The position numbers and the translations under genes were made by a program. The notes below the pieces were generated by a model. It was not told the DNA's origin and did not search any database. It saw nothing but the letters and a program-made list of their open reading frames with translations. A stretch of 64,000 nucleotides of DNA from Megalonaias nervosa (Eukaryota; Mollusca; Bivalvia; Unionida; Unionidae). Location of the stretch: the NCBI GenBank assembly GCA_016617855.1, contig JAECUM010016870.1, positions 1-64,000 of the forward strand. Direction: 5' to 3'. This document shows positions 46,761-58,757 of the stretch, one piece after another; the first letter of the stretch is position 1, and each line of letters opens with the position of its first letter.

Positions 46761-46975
46761 CCATATATACTCGCTTATAAGTTGAGTCAAACTGCAAACA
46801 ACAAAGGTCGTGATCTGCCATCATGGCATAATGCACCTGCAAATTAGGGTATATGCTGTACTTCTGATTATTCCTAACAAACTGTACAGACCATGATCTG
46901 CAGTGCATTATGCAATGGCAGATCTGGATCTGTGCAGTTTGCAGTTGGACTCATCTTATAAGCAAGTACATAAGG
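46761..46975. mobile_element. MITE-T copy 3 (TA-flanked, 215 bp, best preserved)
   Basis: Left CCATATATACTCGCTTATAA and reversed right CCTTATGTACTTGCTTATAA, with homology continuing through 'gatgagtccaactgcaaac' to about 40 bp. TA flanks at 46,759-46,760 and 46,976-46,977. The interior has two hairpin-forming halves: 'gatctgccatcatggcataa' on one side, 'gatctgcagtgcattatgca..tggcagatc' on the other. Confidence 0.88.
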
Positions 46976-46977
46976 TA

Positions 46978-48950
46978 AAAATGGTTTTTTACATAGATAC
47001 AACTGTGGCAAGAATGTTACAGTATACTTCCTTTCCATGTGGAGATCAACAAAATAGTATGTGCTTTGCATGATGTCAGGTTACTGTAACTGGGTGGATA
47101 ACATATGGATGTTGTGAAATAAACATGCAGACAATATCAGCTATCTTTCCTATTTTTTGCCAAGACTTCATATGAATCCAGGATGTAATGTTCTGACACC
47201 AAACCAATTTACAAAATTCAGAAAACTGTGTCATAAATTCTACTGATGCAGTCTTTAAATAAATGATATCATAAATTAGTTCAACACATGTACTTTCCTT
47301 GCATGATCAAATGCATGCAGAAACTTGTGAGATTGGCATAACATTTATCTGATTTTGGAATGCAATGTCGAATGTTATGTTGAAACATGGTTTATGAATT
47401 ATTTTGATAATTTATTAAATATTTATACTGAGGATCTCTGCATTATTTCAAATATGTATAGTTAAGTTTTTTCAGTAAAACTGAACACCAATTATTGTTC
47501 TCCTAATGAACTGATGAACATTGCATCAGCATTTAATCATGACACCTCACTGACATAAAAAACTTGTGAAAATTTCAGTGTTCAAATTTATTTTACTACT
47601 AATTAAATAACAAATTTTATCTCTCTATTGTTGACTGCAAGTAAAATAAGCACCATCTTTAAGTTTTGTTGACCATTTCAGGAAACAGATACATTTTTTT
47701 TTTACAGATGTAGCACTTATTTTATGACACTGAATTCAATATGATATTACCCTCTGGTCCAAGTGTTATTCAATAAATGAGCCAAACTTCACCACTACAA
47801 CTGTCTGAGACCAGCAGCAACTATCTTGGCAGGAGTATAACCTAACATGAATCAGTTGCTAGGACATCATTCATACAAGTCTCTATGACACTTGCAAGCT
47901 GAGTCATCATAAATGAAAAATATATTCCACAAATCTTACCTAAATTCTGTTAAAATTCCTCTTGTAACAGCTTTGCATTCACACAGTCCTCCCAATATCT
48001 GTTACAGGTTTTGTTTGGTCATACACTCAGTTCATGGACTAGCTCTGATCAGTATGTAGGCATCACAGAAAGATCAATATGCAATGGACACCATGTCTGA
48101 ATATAGAATATTCTATTAATCAATTGTAATCACTGAACTCCACTGGGAATGGAAGAGTCCATTCTAATAAAAGGTGATGAGTGGTACAAATAAATCTTTT
48201 TATTGAATTCCAAAGCTTACAAATACTGACATCGCAGCAGAGATCTGACTGGTCTGCATCCAAGGCTCACTTATGGAACTCTGCAGTAGGTATACAGAGT
48301 CTATCTTTTTCACCAAATAAGAAACTTTACTTTAGTTCTTGGGTCAAAAATCACTTGCATGCAAATCAATCAAAAAAAGAAAGATAAATTATGATACATG
48401 CCTTATAAATGTAGTCTTTTAAAGATACAATATAACCACTTGAAATTCTGACATACTGGATTTGTCTGTTTACAGCAAATTACATACACAATACACCACG
48501 CCATATATCACAAAACTGTAATAAGCATGAAACTGAATTTAACAGATGCAATAAATTAAATGCTTGATAGTTTGTAATTTACTCAGATTTTAAGATTATA
48601 TGTAAAATATGTTAATAATAGAAAAATAATCAGCTCCATTGATCTGTTATTCAATTAATCTGTGTAATAAATATCTGAAATAATTAATTTGCCAAAATAC
48701 AAGGACACCAAATTGCACACATAAACACAACACACTGTTAATCTTAGAAAGCATTCAGAACTAATTTTTTGAGATATGCTGCATGTATGAATGAAGATCA
48801 TACCATATGTGTGTGCATGAGCGTGTATGAAGTTGCACTTATTTACAATCTGGTCTCTTAAATCCAACACAAGCCATCAAAACTGCTACACGCCTTTAAA
48901 TAAACTATTTCCATTAACTGCATCACATTTACATGACAATGTAAGTCAAT
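46978..48950. other. Noncoding stretch, no feature seen
   Basis: About 2 kb of AT-rich sequence; no repeat ends and no open frame of note. Confidence 0.5.
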
Positions 48951-48952
48951 AT

Positions 48953-49084
<132 letters not shown>

Positions 49085-49227
49085 TTAATGGCATATCCAC
49101 ATAATAATGGCTATATGGTGCTATTAAAAGTTCTAAAACTAGATAAATATAAAGAATTGCAAAAATATTTAGAAAGGTAAGCTCTTCCATTAAAACATAA
49201 ATATCAACTACAACAAGGTAAAAGACA

Positions 49228-49440
49228 CATGGTCACAATTCTGTATAAAGGTTATGAAACAAACACTCAAGTTAAAGATGTTAAAATTCTGTACAAGGTA
49301 TATGAAACAAAGATAATGGTAAAGGTGTTAAAATTCTGTATATGAACAAAGATAACGGTAAAGGTGTTAAAATTTTGTACAAGGTATATGAAACAAAAAA
49401 TAAAAATAAAGCTCTTGAAATTCTGTAAAAGGTTATATAT
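49228..49440 (+). repeat. ~45-50 bp degenerate tandem repeat
   Basis: 'aaaattctgta(caaggtatatgaa)acaaagataa(t/c)ggtaaaggtgtt' recurs about four times (near 49,237, 49,282, 49,329, 49,368). Confidence 0.8.
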
Positions 49441-50849
49441 TTAATTTGTTTTTGTTTTTTTCCATGTGTCATATTTATAACTGTATTTTGGACCTGACCT
49501 TGTCAAAAATCAAGTTCATTCCCTACCTGACCAATAACTTCCTTTTTAGTAAACAAATAATACATAGCTAATATTTTTATAAGAGTGTGGGTTAAATATT
49601 AGGATCATTATCTTGGTCTGAGTCAAGGGCATTATGTTTGCCATGTTCTTTATTACAATTTTAGTAACAGATTTAAACTTGTAAACAATCCAGAATGAAA
49701 ACTCCACTAAATAGACATAGTATTTTCAGAAAATGCTAATTATGACCTAGGTCAGGTAAAGAAGTTTATAATCTTGTTAACTTGCTTTAACATCTTTATG
49801 CAGAAAACATTTGCATTCTTGTGTTCATGCATTGATTTGGGTGAAATTATTTATCAAAATTACTATTCACTTTAAATACAAAGTGCTCATCTATAATATT
49901 CTTGATTTATAATATTCTTGGACAGAAACATGAACTTTGAATTGTAGGGAATTCAGACAAGGACATCTTGGATTATATTACTATGATTCATTGAAATACT
50001 GTTCACACATCTGCACATCACAGGCTGCTAAAGCATATCAATAAATTCAGTGTTGGATCCTATTTCAAACACCACTTGAATTTTATAAGAACTTTATTCA
50101 TTAGAATTGGCGATAAAACTTTTTGGACTATTTTAGGATTTTAATTTCTTTTAAAATTTTCACATTGTATTCCTGGGAAAAAATTATTTCTTGAATTTTA
50201 CAAACTTTGTTGGATATCGCTCTTTTCTGTTACTTAGTTTAAGACCATAGATTTGTAATAGTATTTGAAACAAACAAATAAAGGTAAAAACTACATGTAA
50301 AAAATATAAGGCTAAAATTAAGTCAGACCAATATGACAGATTACTATATTTACTATCATCTCATGTGTACAGTACTTTTAAAATTAAGTCAGACCAATAC
50401 AGCTATGTACCATATTTACTTTCATATATGTGTACAGTACTTTCAAATGTTAACCATGCACTGTATTAACAAAATATTTTTAGTAAGAAGCTTGGGCTCA
50501 AGCTCAAAACCTCCAAATCAAACATAATTCATCTTAGAATGTCACTGAAGTTTGGCAGACTAGTAGAGAAAAGCATGTCAAAGAACAATCTGAAATTTAT
50601 TTTGATTCAAGCTTTATTCTAATTTTCTCTTATTTTTATTTATTTATTTTGAAAAAGCATAAATAACAACATTTCAGAATGTAAAAGGTGATATTTATTA
50701 TAACATTTTGCATGACCTCAGAAAAATTCAGTTTTGGGCAAAATTCAAGTTTTTGTGACAAATTAAAATAATTGGACAAATTCAACTTTTTCCAACATTC
50801 ATATTTTTAAGGCAACCCATCAAATTTAGGATATTTCAAAGTTGTAAAA
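49441..50849. other. Noncoding stretch with a ~66-bp duplication
   Basis: 'aaaattaagtcagaccaata' occurs at 50,315 and again near 50,380, with similar sequence after each ('tatttacta/ttcat..tgtgtacagtacttt'). Otherwise unremarkable. Confidence 0.55.
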
Positions 50850-51830
50850 GTTATGATATTAAACTTGTACAAAATCTTGATGATATATGCCCATACTTCA
50901 ATTTTGATCAAAATCTAATCAGAAAGTGGGTGTCCAGAGTGGCTACAAGCTCAGCCAACCAAGACTTATAAAAATGGTACTAGCAGCTGCCTCGCTAGGT
51001 GCTCAGCATTAAGAGGTTAGTGTTAGGATTGGTCGGCCTGGTGTCAGGATAATGTGACTGGATGGGACATGATGCTACATGTCTGCTGCATGATGCCCCA
51101 ATGCTAGATATCACTATAAACTGCCACAATGCAGACATCATAGTGATATGACTGAAAAATTGTTAAAGCTACATTAAAAATCCAAATCACACACACACAC
51201 ACACACATGCACACACACACAGAGCCAACCAGGTTCAAGCTAAATTCAGTAACATGAATGGATCTTGCTCTTTATAGGACCCATGAAAGATCTTGATGAC
51301 ACAAGACCATATTTGAAGTCTGATCAAAGCCAGATCTGAAATATGGCTTCATGAGTGGCATTATACAAGCTCAGCCATATAAATACAAGATTACCATATT
51401 GGTACATGTGGATATCTCTCAATGTCAAACTCATCCAAGTTCTTAATGATATCAGTATAGATTCATGTTTGATCAAAATCAGAAGAGAAATGCAACCACC
51501 AGAATAGTAACAAGCTCAGCCAATCAGATGTGAGACTACATCTTTGGGATAAGTTGATCTTGCTCACCATTGAAATTGTTTGAGATTTTAATGATATAAG
51601 CATATATTCCAAGCTGTTCAAATTCGGATCAGAAATACAGCCTCCAGAATGGTAACAAGAATGGCAAATCAGATGCAAGATCACATTATTAATATGCATG
51701 GATCTTATTTATTACTAAACTTGTCAGAGATTCTGATGAGAAAGAGCCATATTTTCCAAGTTTAAATCAGATCAGAAATATGAATTCCCAAGTTGTAACA
51801 AGCAACTACTGACAGATGGACAACACATGA
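50850..51830 (+). repeat. Degenerate tandem array, family iii ('caagctcagccaatcaga')
   Basis: The landmark occurs near 50,946, 51,222, 51,367, 51,511, 51,655 and 51,798; uninterrupted spacings are 143-145 bp. Linking text: 'catggatcttgctc', 'gagat(c/t)ttgatgatataagcccatatt', 'gatcaaaatcagatcagaaat..cctccagaatggtaa'. The first interval is lengthened by a SINE-A insertion. Confidence 0.8.
50962..51222 (+). mobile_element. SINE-A copy 3, 5'-truncated, inside a family-iii monomer
   Basis: Starts at 'agacttataaaaatggtact' (the tRNA head is missing) and continues through the standard body to a (CA)n tail. Direct repeats AGCCAACCA at 50,953-50,961 and 51,223-51,231 are the target duplication and are themselves part of the array landmark. 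Confidence 0.9.
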
Positions 51831-52594
51831 AGGGCATAGGCCATCATGGCTTACTGACCAGGTGAGCTAAACTCATAAACCACAAAACATTAAAAAGTTA
51901 CCAAATTTCAAAAACATACAAATTAGAGCATTTGTTGTTTGTTTTTTTCAGGTTATGATAAGACAACCATGGCTGATCATCCACTGTATATTTTCAGTTT
52001 GTACTCGCACACCTATGAGAGACTGGTGTTAGTCAAGTTTAAATCACAGGAGTTGGCCATTTTATAAATAGAATACAACAAAAATTTGGGACAACACAAA
52101 GTAACCATCTCTATAATTTATGGTTAGGTGTTTGTTTATAGCAGGAAGGACAACAAGACTGAGAAGACAGATAACTGAATTAAGCAATGAAACAAGACTG
52201 AGAAGACAGATAACTGAATTAAGCAATGAAAATGCAAATTGAGGATCAACAGACCTCTGAATTAGAGTATGACCTCTGAATTAGAGTATGCAAAAATAAC
52301 ATGCTCCATCATTGTTGCTGCAGGCTACATTTAGCGATTTCAATAAAGCTCATCATTTTAACCGAGTAACGTAAAAAGTACAGCTCATTACAACATACAT
52401 AAACGTACTTATGCAAGCATGTGCAGTTTTATGCTGCAGGTCACTTTTGGCGACTTCCAGTGAAGATTGCATATAGATATAAAATGGAATTAAATAGCTA
52501 TAAAAAGGCATAGTAAAGTTAATGAGATAATGGCATTGCTTTCTATGAACACTTACAGACATAATGAAGCCAAAGTGCCTGAAATTTTGGGCTC
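51831..52594. other. Noncoding stretch with short tandem duplications
   Basis: A 39-bp duplication ('acaagactgagaagacagat..') covers 52,152-52,229, and a ~20-bp duplication ('gacctctgaattagagtat') lies near 52,249-52,288. No gene signal. Confidence 0.6.
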
Positions 52595-52858
52595 ATATCA
52601 CCACCACACAGACAGGGTTCAGACTGCCACCACACAGAGAGGGCTCAGACCACCACCACACAGAGAAGACTCAGACTGCCACCACACAGAGGGCTCAGAC
52701 CCCCACCACACAGAAAAGGCTCAGACCACACCACACAGAGAAGACTCAGACCCCCACCACACAGAAAAGGCACATACCACAAACACACAGAGAAGGCTCA
52801 GACCACCACCACACAGACAGGGCTCAGACCACCACCATACAGAAAGTGCTCAGACACC
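52595..52858 (+). repeat. ~26-bp minisatellite, about 10 copies
   Basis: The unit 'ccaccacacagagaaggctcaga' varies from 24 to 26 bp; CACACAGA starts at 52,631, 52,657, 52,683, 52,707, 52,732 and 52,758. Because unit lengths differ, two overlapping frames stay open with His/Thr/Pro-rich repeats; I treat these as artefacts. Confidence 0.93.
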
Positions 52859-54047
52859 TCCAGCACTCTCTGTGTAGCCAAAAATGATGATGACCTGCAT
52901 CGAGCAACCAATGCAGGGAAAATACAATGAATAAAAACACCCAAGAACTAGTTTTGAACAATGCAAAAAACAAAGAAACTGTGATTCTGTTTTTCTCAGA
53001 TGTTGCAGAGCTCTGCACATGAAGAAATCCTGAAATGTTAGTATTCAAAGTCCCTAAATCCCACTGAAAGAATGAAGTGTCGTAAGTTTGTAGAGTGTCT
53101 GTTTGATTGAGACTGTTGTAGTGGTCTGTGTACTCACAAGACCTGGGAAAGGTGGAAAGCAGAACTAGGCTGCAGTAAGAACTGTAAGATGTGCAAAACA
53201 ACCAAGGTCAGTAATGAATTACAAACTGGAAATTCTTTCACTCAAATGGATGTATTTCTTGAGGGCATCTGACTGCACCTACCAAGAACCTGAATCTGAC
53301 AGACAGACCCATAGCAACCTCTGTTTCTGCGCTTATCCTAAAAACTATGACTTTTGAATAACTGAGGTTTAAAACCACATATCAGGAATAATGTATGCAA
53401 TGTTTGGTTGAACTCCTGCCTTGTTATGGGCAACCCACAAGAGGTAAGACAGAGTGGTCCCAAATTATAAACTCACAGATGTAAATAATGTTTCTTTGCA
53501 TGGACAGGGCAATGGTCTTGTACTTTTTGTGGAAAAAAACTTAAGTGTTAAAGGGTAACTTTGGAGTGTTTGTAATGTGTAAACTCTACTAATAAACCAG
53601 TGTCACTGATCAGAACCTGAGAGAGACAATGTAGGTTTGGGTTTCTGCAACCAGGTTATCTAACTGCCATATCCTCTACCTGCAGGAATGTATGAAGTGC
53701 GAGCAGAAACATTGATTTAAATAGCGCTTTGTTTAAGGGATTGTGTGTGAAACTAGACAGGACTATAATGGTAAAATCAATTTTTATTTGGTAATCTGGC
53801 ATCTATTTGTGGAAAATGTTTATGAAGCATTTGCAGAAGCTTATGGATAAGAAAGAAATTGGTTGGGTCAGGGATATTGTTCAGTTTGTGCACATAAACA
53901 AGAGCCGAGATATAGGTAGATATAATAGATGGTGCATAACGTTTGTCAAATAGGTAAAAAGTAATAATAATAAAAATTGTGCAAAATTGGTACTTTAAAC
54001 TGGAAAAGTGCTGTCATGTTTTAAAGCAGTTCAGTGCAATGGAGCAT
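52859..54047. other. Noncoding stretch, no feature seen
   Basis: A minus-strand frame of 125 codons (52,824-53,201) starts in the minisatellite and has no recognisable domain. Confidence 0.45.
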
Positions 54048-55299
54048 TAGGGCCAAGTGGATTTATTTATCCTGTGGAAAGTAACTAGAAATTTCAACTT
54101 AGTACATCAAAATATCGACTTAGTATGTTAAAATTTTGAGTTATTATCTTCAAATTTCGAGATACTATGTGGCATATGTAAATTGGATGTTGAAGAAGTA
54201 GGCCATAGTGAAAGAAGAAATTTGTTGAGACAAAAAAAGAAAGATTTTCTCTTCTGTTTAAAATGTTTGTCTTCCCTCTCAAACAAAGTTGCGAGAAGTT
54301 ATGGCGTTTCTGCTGTTTGTTTCTTCCTTCATTCCTATATGTTTGTTTGTATACTCCTTTGTCATACATTTGTCATAACCTCAGTATTTTGGACTCTATT
54401 TTGCATCTCAAAGACATTAATACAGTATACATGAAGTAGGTGACAATGACCTGATTCATGGTTAATTGATTTTATATTTGCCTTTATTCATTTGTTGCCC
54501 CTCTATTATCTTTGACCCTATTTATTATATATAGTTGATGCAAACTATGTATGGATGCATCAATAGGTTTCTCTGACTTAATTTTTGTGCATGAGTGATG
54601 TTTATATTTTTTATATGTAATAGTGCAAATCTAGCCATCCTATCCAGTTTGTATATTATCAAATGCACAAATGCGCTCCTGTTAGAGGAGGGAATTGTGT
54701 TTATGTGCAAATATCTTCTTTACATTCTTTATAAAAATCATTATTCTTTCAGGATGAGAAGTTTTGCAATCTTATTATGTTCCTTTCTTCCACTGGATAA
54801 TAAACAATATAATGCACTTACGAACAACATTTAAAGTAGTTATTTGTCCACCATAATTTTCTCTAGCTATTGAGCTTCATCAGCTGACTAAACTTGTGCA
54901 CTGAAAATGTTCCAATTGTTATTATGAACAAGAATTATGCAGTAAATTAACCCATGATATGCTCATAATTTTTACTGAATATATTATCACTGAAACAGAA
55001 TTTGAGAACGTTTATAGTGGATAACTTCAGGAGTTTTGTATTCTTTTCACCTCAAAACTGATTAATTTTCTTGCTCATGTAAATATTTCTGAGATTCTTT
55101 TGTATTCTGAAGTAAAAATAACTGAAAAAAGCTACCATGTTTGCATTGACAGTGACTCCTACCACTCCATCTTTTCATACGCCCACTATAGGGTGGAGTG
55201 TACAATGTTATGATGACTGATAGTCCGCCTATCTGTTACCAATTTGGTTTCCACACAATAAGTCCAACATTTATAGTTACCAAACTTTGTGAATTGCTT

Positions 55300-55520
55300 G
55301 AATTTTGGGTAAAGAAAAAGCCGATCAATTTTGGGGTCAAGGGTCAAAGGCCAGGGTCACTATGACTAAAAGAAGACAAATAACTTCTACACAATAGAAA
55401 TTTTCACATCATAGACCTAGACCAAACATTGTGAATGGCTTACACTTGGGGATGAGGTAAAAGCCTATTGAATTTAGGTTCAATCAAAGGTCTAGGTCAC
55501 TGTGATTGGAAGAAACAGAT
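55300..55520 (-). repeat. Family i monomers, reverse orientation
   Basis: 'ggggtcaagggtcaaaggcc..gggtcactatgac' near 55,333 and 'aatcaaaggtctaggtcactgtgatt' near 55,485, ~145 bp apart, are the reverse of the TGACC blocks at 1-850. They lie inside the 2.5-kb TIR element. Confidence 0.7.
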
Positions 55521-56204
55521 ATGGTTGTTTCATAAAAGTTTAGTTATCTACAAAGAGGAATATTAAACAAGTAACAGGTGTATAATGTGCCATTTACTGT
55601 AATCTGATTAAAAGTGAGTTGCAAAACCTTGTGGAGAGGCAGTATTGCTGGACGTCTGGCGTTTATCAAATTGTTGTGATTTTAACAGTTATGTTGCCTT
55701 TTGACTTAAGAGGCCAGCAATAGTATATTTTCATTTTTGTTGTGGCTAAAGTTATTTATAATATGTTATTATTATTCTCAATCAGAGTACCAAAGGTATA
55801 TTCGTAGCTGTTTTTCAAATATTTTAGTTCATGCAGACCTTTGTACATTAGATAACGATTGTTTGTAATGAGACAAAATATTTTGTGATGTAAACCCATT
55901 TTGGGATATGCAATACTTAATTAGCATTGGATATAATTTGTAATACTGTACTGTTAGCATTGTCTCAAGCCACAGCTGATAATCCGCTATGCTCCTTTAT
56001 CAACCGTGGCTGCCTGTGCAGAGATTTCCCTATTTCTAATGAATATGTATAAATCTGCTCAACCAATCATTGCAAGCATGAGTCAGTTTTTCTTGTAGTT
56101 GTGACAAATTGATCGTTCATACTGTTTAAATGAGTCAATCAAAGTATCTCACTTGAGTCTTCCATATTGTAACCAGTGCTAAAGGATGTGTATCTGCACA
56201 AATT

Positions 56205-56485
56205 ACCACAGGATAATAACTTGAATTTCCAAGTTACTAACCCAAAATTTCAAGATACTAAGTTGAAATTTCGAGTTATTAGACAAAATTTTGAGATAAT
56301 AACTCAAAATTTTCAGATAATAACTCAAAATTTTGAGATATTAAGTCGAAATTTCGACACATTAAAACTCAAAATTTCTAGATACTAAGTCGAAATTTGA
56401 GATAATAACTCTAAATTTAGAGACAATAACTGGACATTTCGAGATGTTAACTCAAAATTTCGAGATACTATGTCGAAATTTCAAC
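56205..56485. repeat. Subterminal array of AAATTTCGA-type units
   Basis: About 12 units of 20-26 bp such as 'aactcaaaattttgagatat' and 'aagtcgaaatttcgac'. Many are themselves palindromic (CGAAATTTCG, CAAAATTTTG), so the arm can form many small hairpins. It is the expanded right arm of the TIR element; the left arm has only four or five such units. Confidence 0.88.
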
Positions 56486-56526
56486 TTCCTTGGCACAGGA
56501 TAGATAAATAAATCCGTTTGGCCCTA

Positions 56527-57149
56527 ATACTCATTCGTAGTTCATAAATCAATGTGGTGGTTTCAACTGCGCCAGCTGAAGAATCGAGAATGAGCACATT
56601 TGACAAACATGGATAATATTATTCCTAGTCTTTAAATGTCAGTAGTTACTGGACCTGTTCTGGAATTTTGTCTGCATTTGATGCAAGCTGGAGAACTCTT
56701 TGCACCTTTTTCAAGTTGATAAAATATTATAAAAATTTGTGTCAACGAGAAATAACATTATATGTACTATCATTCATTTTGGCTTAAATTTTCGTTGCAT
56801 TTTATTGATAAAACCACTCCTGTGTTTAAATAAATACTGTGCCTAGTTTCTTGCACACTGTTTACTTCCAGTCACTCTAAGCCTGTAACCCAGCATTTGA
56901 GCTGAGTCATTTGACTGGATGAATTGTGACGATATTGTGACCCCACTTCCTATTGTCCACGTCACTGACAAGACATCTGCGCTAACCAAAGTTCCAATAT
57001 CTACACCTTGACGATCAGATATTTCTGTGCTTCGTGTCTGTGAATTTCTTTCAGTGGGGCGGCAAACCAACGCATCCAATCAAAATCAACTTGTTCAAAT
57101 TTGAACACTGTTCCTACATGATCTCTGGAATGGACTCATAATAAAGCAA
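56527..57149. other. Noncoding or unknown stretch with an inverted homologue at 58.66 kb
   Basis: The minus strand at about 57,055-56,975 contains GAAATATCTGATCG, 'aaggtgt.gata' and 'atattggaactttggttag', matching 58,655-58,740 on the plus strand. It is open for 79 codons on the minus strand (56,843-57,079) and has more CpG than its surroundings. No family is recognised, and the open frame lacks an ATG at its start. Confidence 0.4.
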
Positions 57150-58547
57150 TTTCTACTGCCAGTCCTTGTTTGTACAAATTCATCCTTTCACTCAAATACA
57201 CCTGTAATACTTACCAAATTAATTGATCTTTGGCTGAAGGAAATGGATAATGGATATATGACTGGGATTGATTTCCTTGACTTCAAGAAAGCCTTTGCTC
57301 TTGTTGATCATGAAATTCTACTGCAAAAGTTGAACTGTTACAGGTTCAACAATCCTTCTTTAAACTGGTTTAGATCATACCTAAACCAAAGGTCTCAACA
57401 ATTAAGCATTGGCAATATTAACTCTCAAACTTGCACTACCGGTATTCATTCAGGGGTCCCTCAAGGCTCAGTTTTAGGCCCTTTCCTCTTCCTTATCTAT
57501 ATCAATGATCTACCATTAAATAATGAATCCACAAATACAGATTTGTTTGCAGATGATGCAACCTTGTATACATCTAGTTCTGATACTGAAGTTATCCAAA
57601 TGAGATTAAACTCAGATCTTATTAGAGTCCAGAACTGGGCACAACAAAATAGTATGGTAATTAATGAAGGTAAACAAAATGTATGATTTTGGGGACATCA
57701 CAAAAGCTACACAAGTCAGGGAACCCAGAACTATTTCTTGCAATAAATAATCATCCGTCAGAAAATGTCAAACATGAAAAGCTTGTAGGTGTGTCCGTAG
57801 ATAATAATTTATTATGGAATGACCTTACTGATAAGCTTTGTAAAACAATGTCATCCAAAATTGCCCTACTCAGCAGAATTAAGAAATATTTACCTGTGGA
57901 AACTTGCAATCTATACTACAAGTCATATGTTCTTCCAACAAGGATTATTGTTCAAATGTATGGGGAAACTGTGCTAAATCTGAGCTTGACAGGATTTATA
58001 AACTTCAGAAACGAGCAGCACGTGTAATTTTAGATGCATCTATTGATCATCCCTCAAAAGCAATTTCTACAGAACTCAGATGGTTCACAATATATGACAG
58101 GATAGATTTTCACAAGGCAGTTCTTTTATATAAATGTCTACATGGAATTGCACCAGAGTATCTTCAGGACTTATTTTCAGGCCTTTTTCAACACAATACC
58201 AGTTGAGATTAATATCACATGGAAACCTAGCAACAAAACCAAGAACAGAGCAATTTAAAAAGAGCTTCCAATACTCTGGTACAATTCTGTGGAACAAGCT
58301 TCCACTACATGTAAAATCAGCTGAAAACATTAGAGTATTTAAGAAGAGATATCATGAGCTTGCATGTGTTTTTAACAGATAATGGAATTTAGTATTTTAA
58401 TACTAAACATGTTAAAATAAACAGTAATTATTGCTATCTTCATATAATGTGCATTGTTATACTCTCATTAAGAGGGTCTCAAGGGAGAATAGTCTTTGAC
58501 TAATGAGTCACCCTCTATAAATAAAGCATTATTATTATTATTATAGC
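57150..58547 (+). mobile_element. LINE copy C, 5'-truncated, three frameshifts
   Basis: A non-LTR reverse transcriptase is readable in successive frames. 57,190-57,680 has KLIDLWLKEMDNG, FLDFKKAFALVDHEILLQKL, GVPQGSVLGPFLFLIYINDL and the catalytic LFADDATLY. After a shift, 57,683-57,940 has LVGVSVDNNLLW and SSKIALLSRIKKYLP. After a second shift near 57,940 comes DYCSNVWGNC..RIYKLQKRAARVILD, and after a third near 58,185 FKKSFQYSGTILWNKLP to a stop at 58,382. The FADD box is intact, but the shifts abolish function. The 3' UTR ends 'tcaccctctataaataaagc' plus (ATT)n. The clade is Jockey-superfamily (CR1/L2/Rex1-like), a different subfamily from copies A and B. Confidence 0.92.
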
Positions 58548-58554
58548 CTCCACC

Positions 58555-58700
58555 ATTTTCGACCAATGTACAATGCACCACTGTAACACGCTATTGGTTA
58601 GTTGGCATTATATACTAATGGAGGCAGCTCATAAAATCCAATAGATGTCGTTTGGACAAACACTGAAATATCTGATCGATCCACCAAGGTGTCGATAAGG
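58555..58700 (+). promoter_or_regulatory. Promoter-like cluster (paired CCAAT boxes, TATA-like box), low confidence
   Basis: GACCAATG (58,560) and an inverted GCTATTGGTTAG (58,590) are followed by GGCATTATATAC (58,607) and another CCAAT near 58,640. An ATG at about 58,646 opens MSFGQTLKYLIDPPR before an AAG|GTGTCG splice-donor-like site. No gene is recognised downstream. The short inverted GCCTCCA/TGGAGGC around 58,546-58,627 makes a small mobile element an alternative. Confidence 0.25.
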
Positions 58701-58757
58701 TTAACATATCGGAACCATGGCTAGGGAGGATAATGTTTCATAAAGTCTCATAAGTTT

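Larger units (their letters stand above)
54050..56524. mobile_element. TIR element, 2,475 bp, with AAATTTCGA subterminal repeats; no transposase seen
   Basis: Left end GGGCCAAGTGGATTTATTTA and reversed right end GGGCCAAACGGATTTATTTA match, each followed by 'tcctgtg' and 'gaaatttc(a/g)acttagta', with TA outside (54,048-54,049; 56,525-56,526). The left arm (to ~54,180) and the much longer right arm (from ~56,205) contain many copies of a 20-24 bp block of the form 'gataataactcaaaatttcga'. Between them lie ~2 kb of AT-rich DNA with short open frames, including reversed family-i repeats. No DDE domain is visible, so it is probably non-autonomous. Confidence 0.78.

Noticed and set aside
52530..52887. 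Two overlapping His/Thr/Pro-rich open frames of 107-115 codons
   Set aside because: They are products of the ~26-bp minisatellite; both frames are open because unit length varies, and no conserved domain flanks them.
58655..58740. Possible 5S rRNA-derived sequence (GATC..GGTTAAC..CGG..GGCTAGG)
   Set aside because: Several short matches to 5S internal blocks, but the spacing is wrong and the 5' half of 5S is absent.
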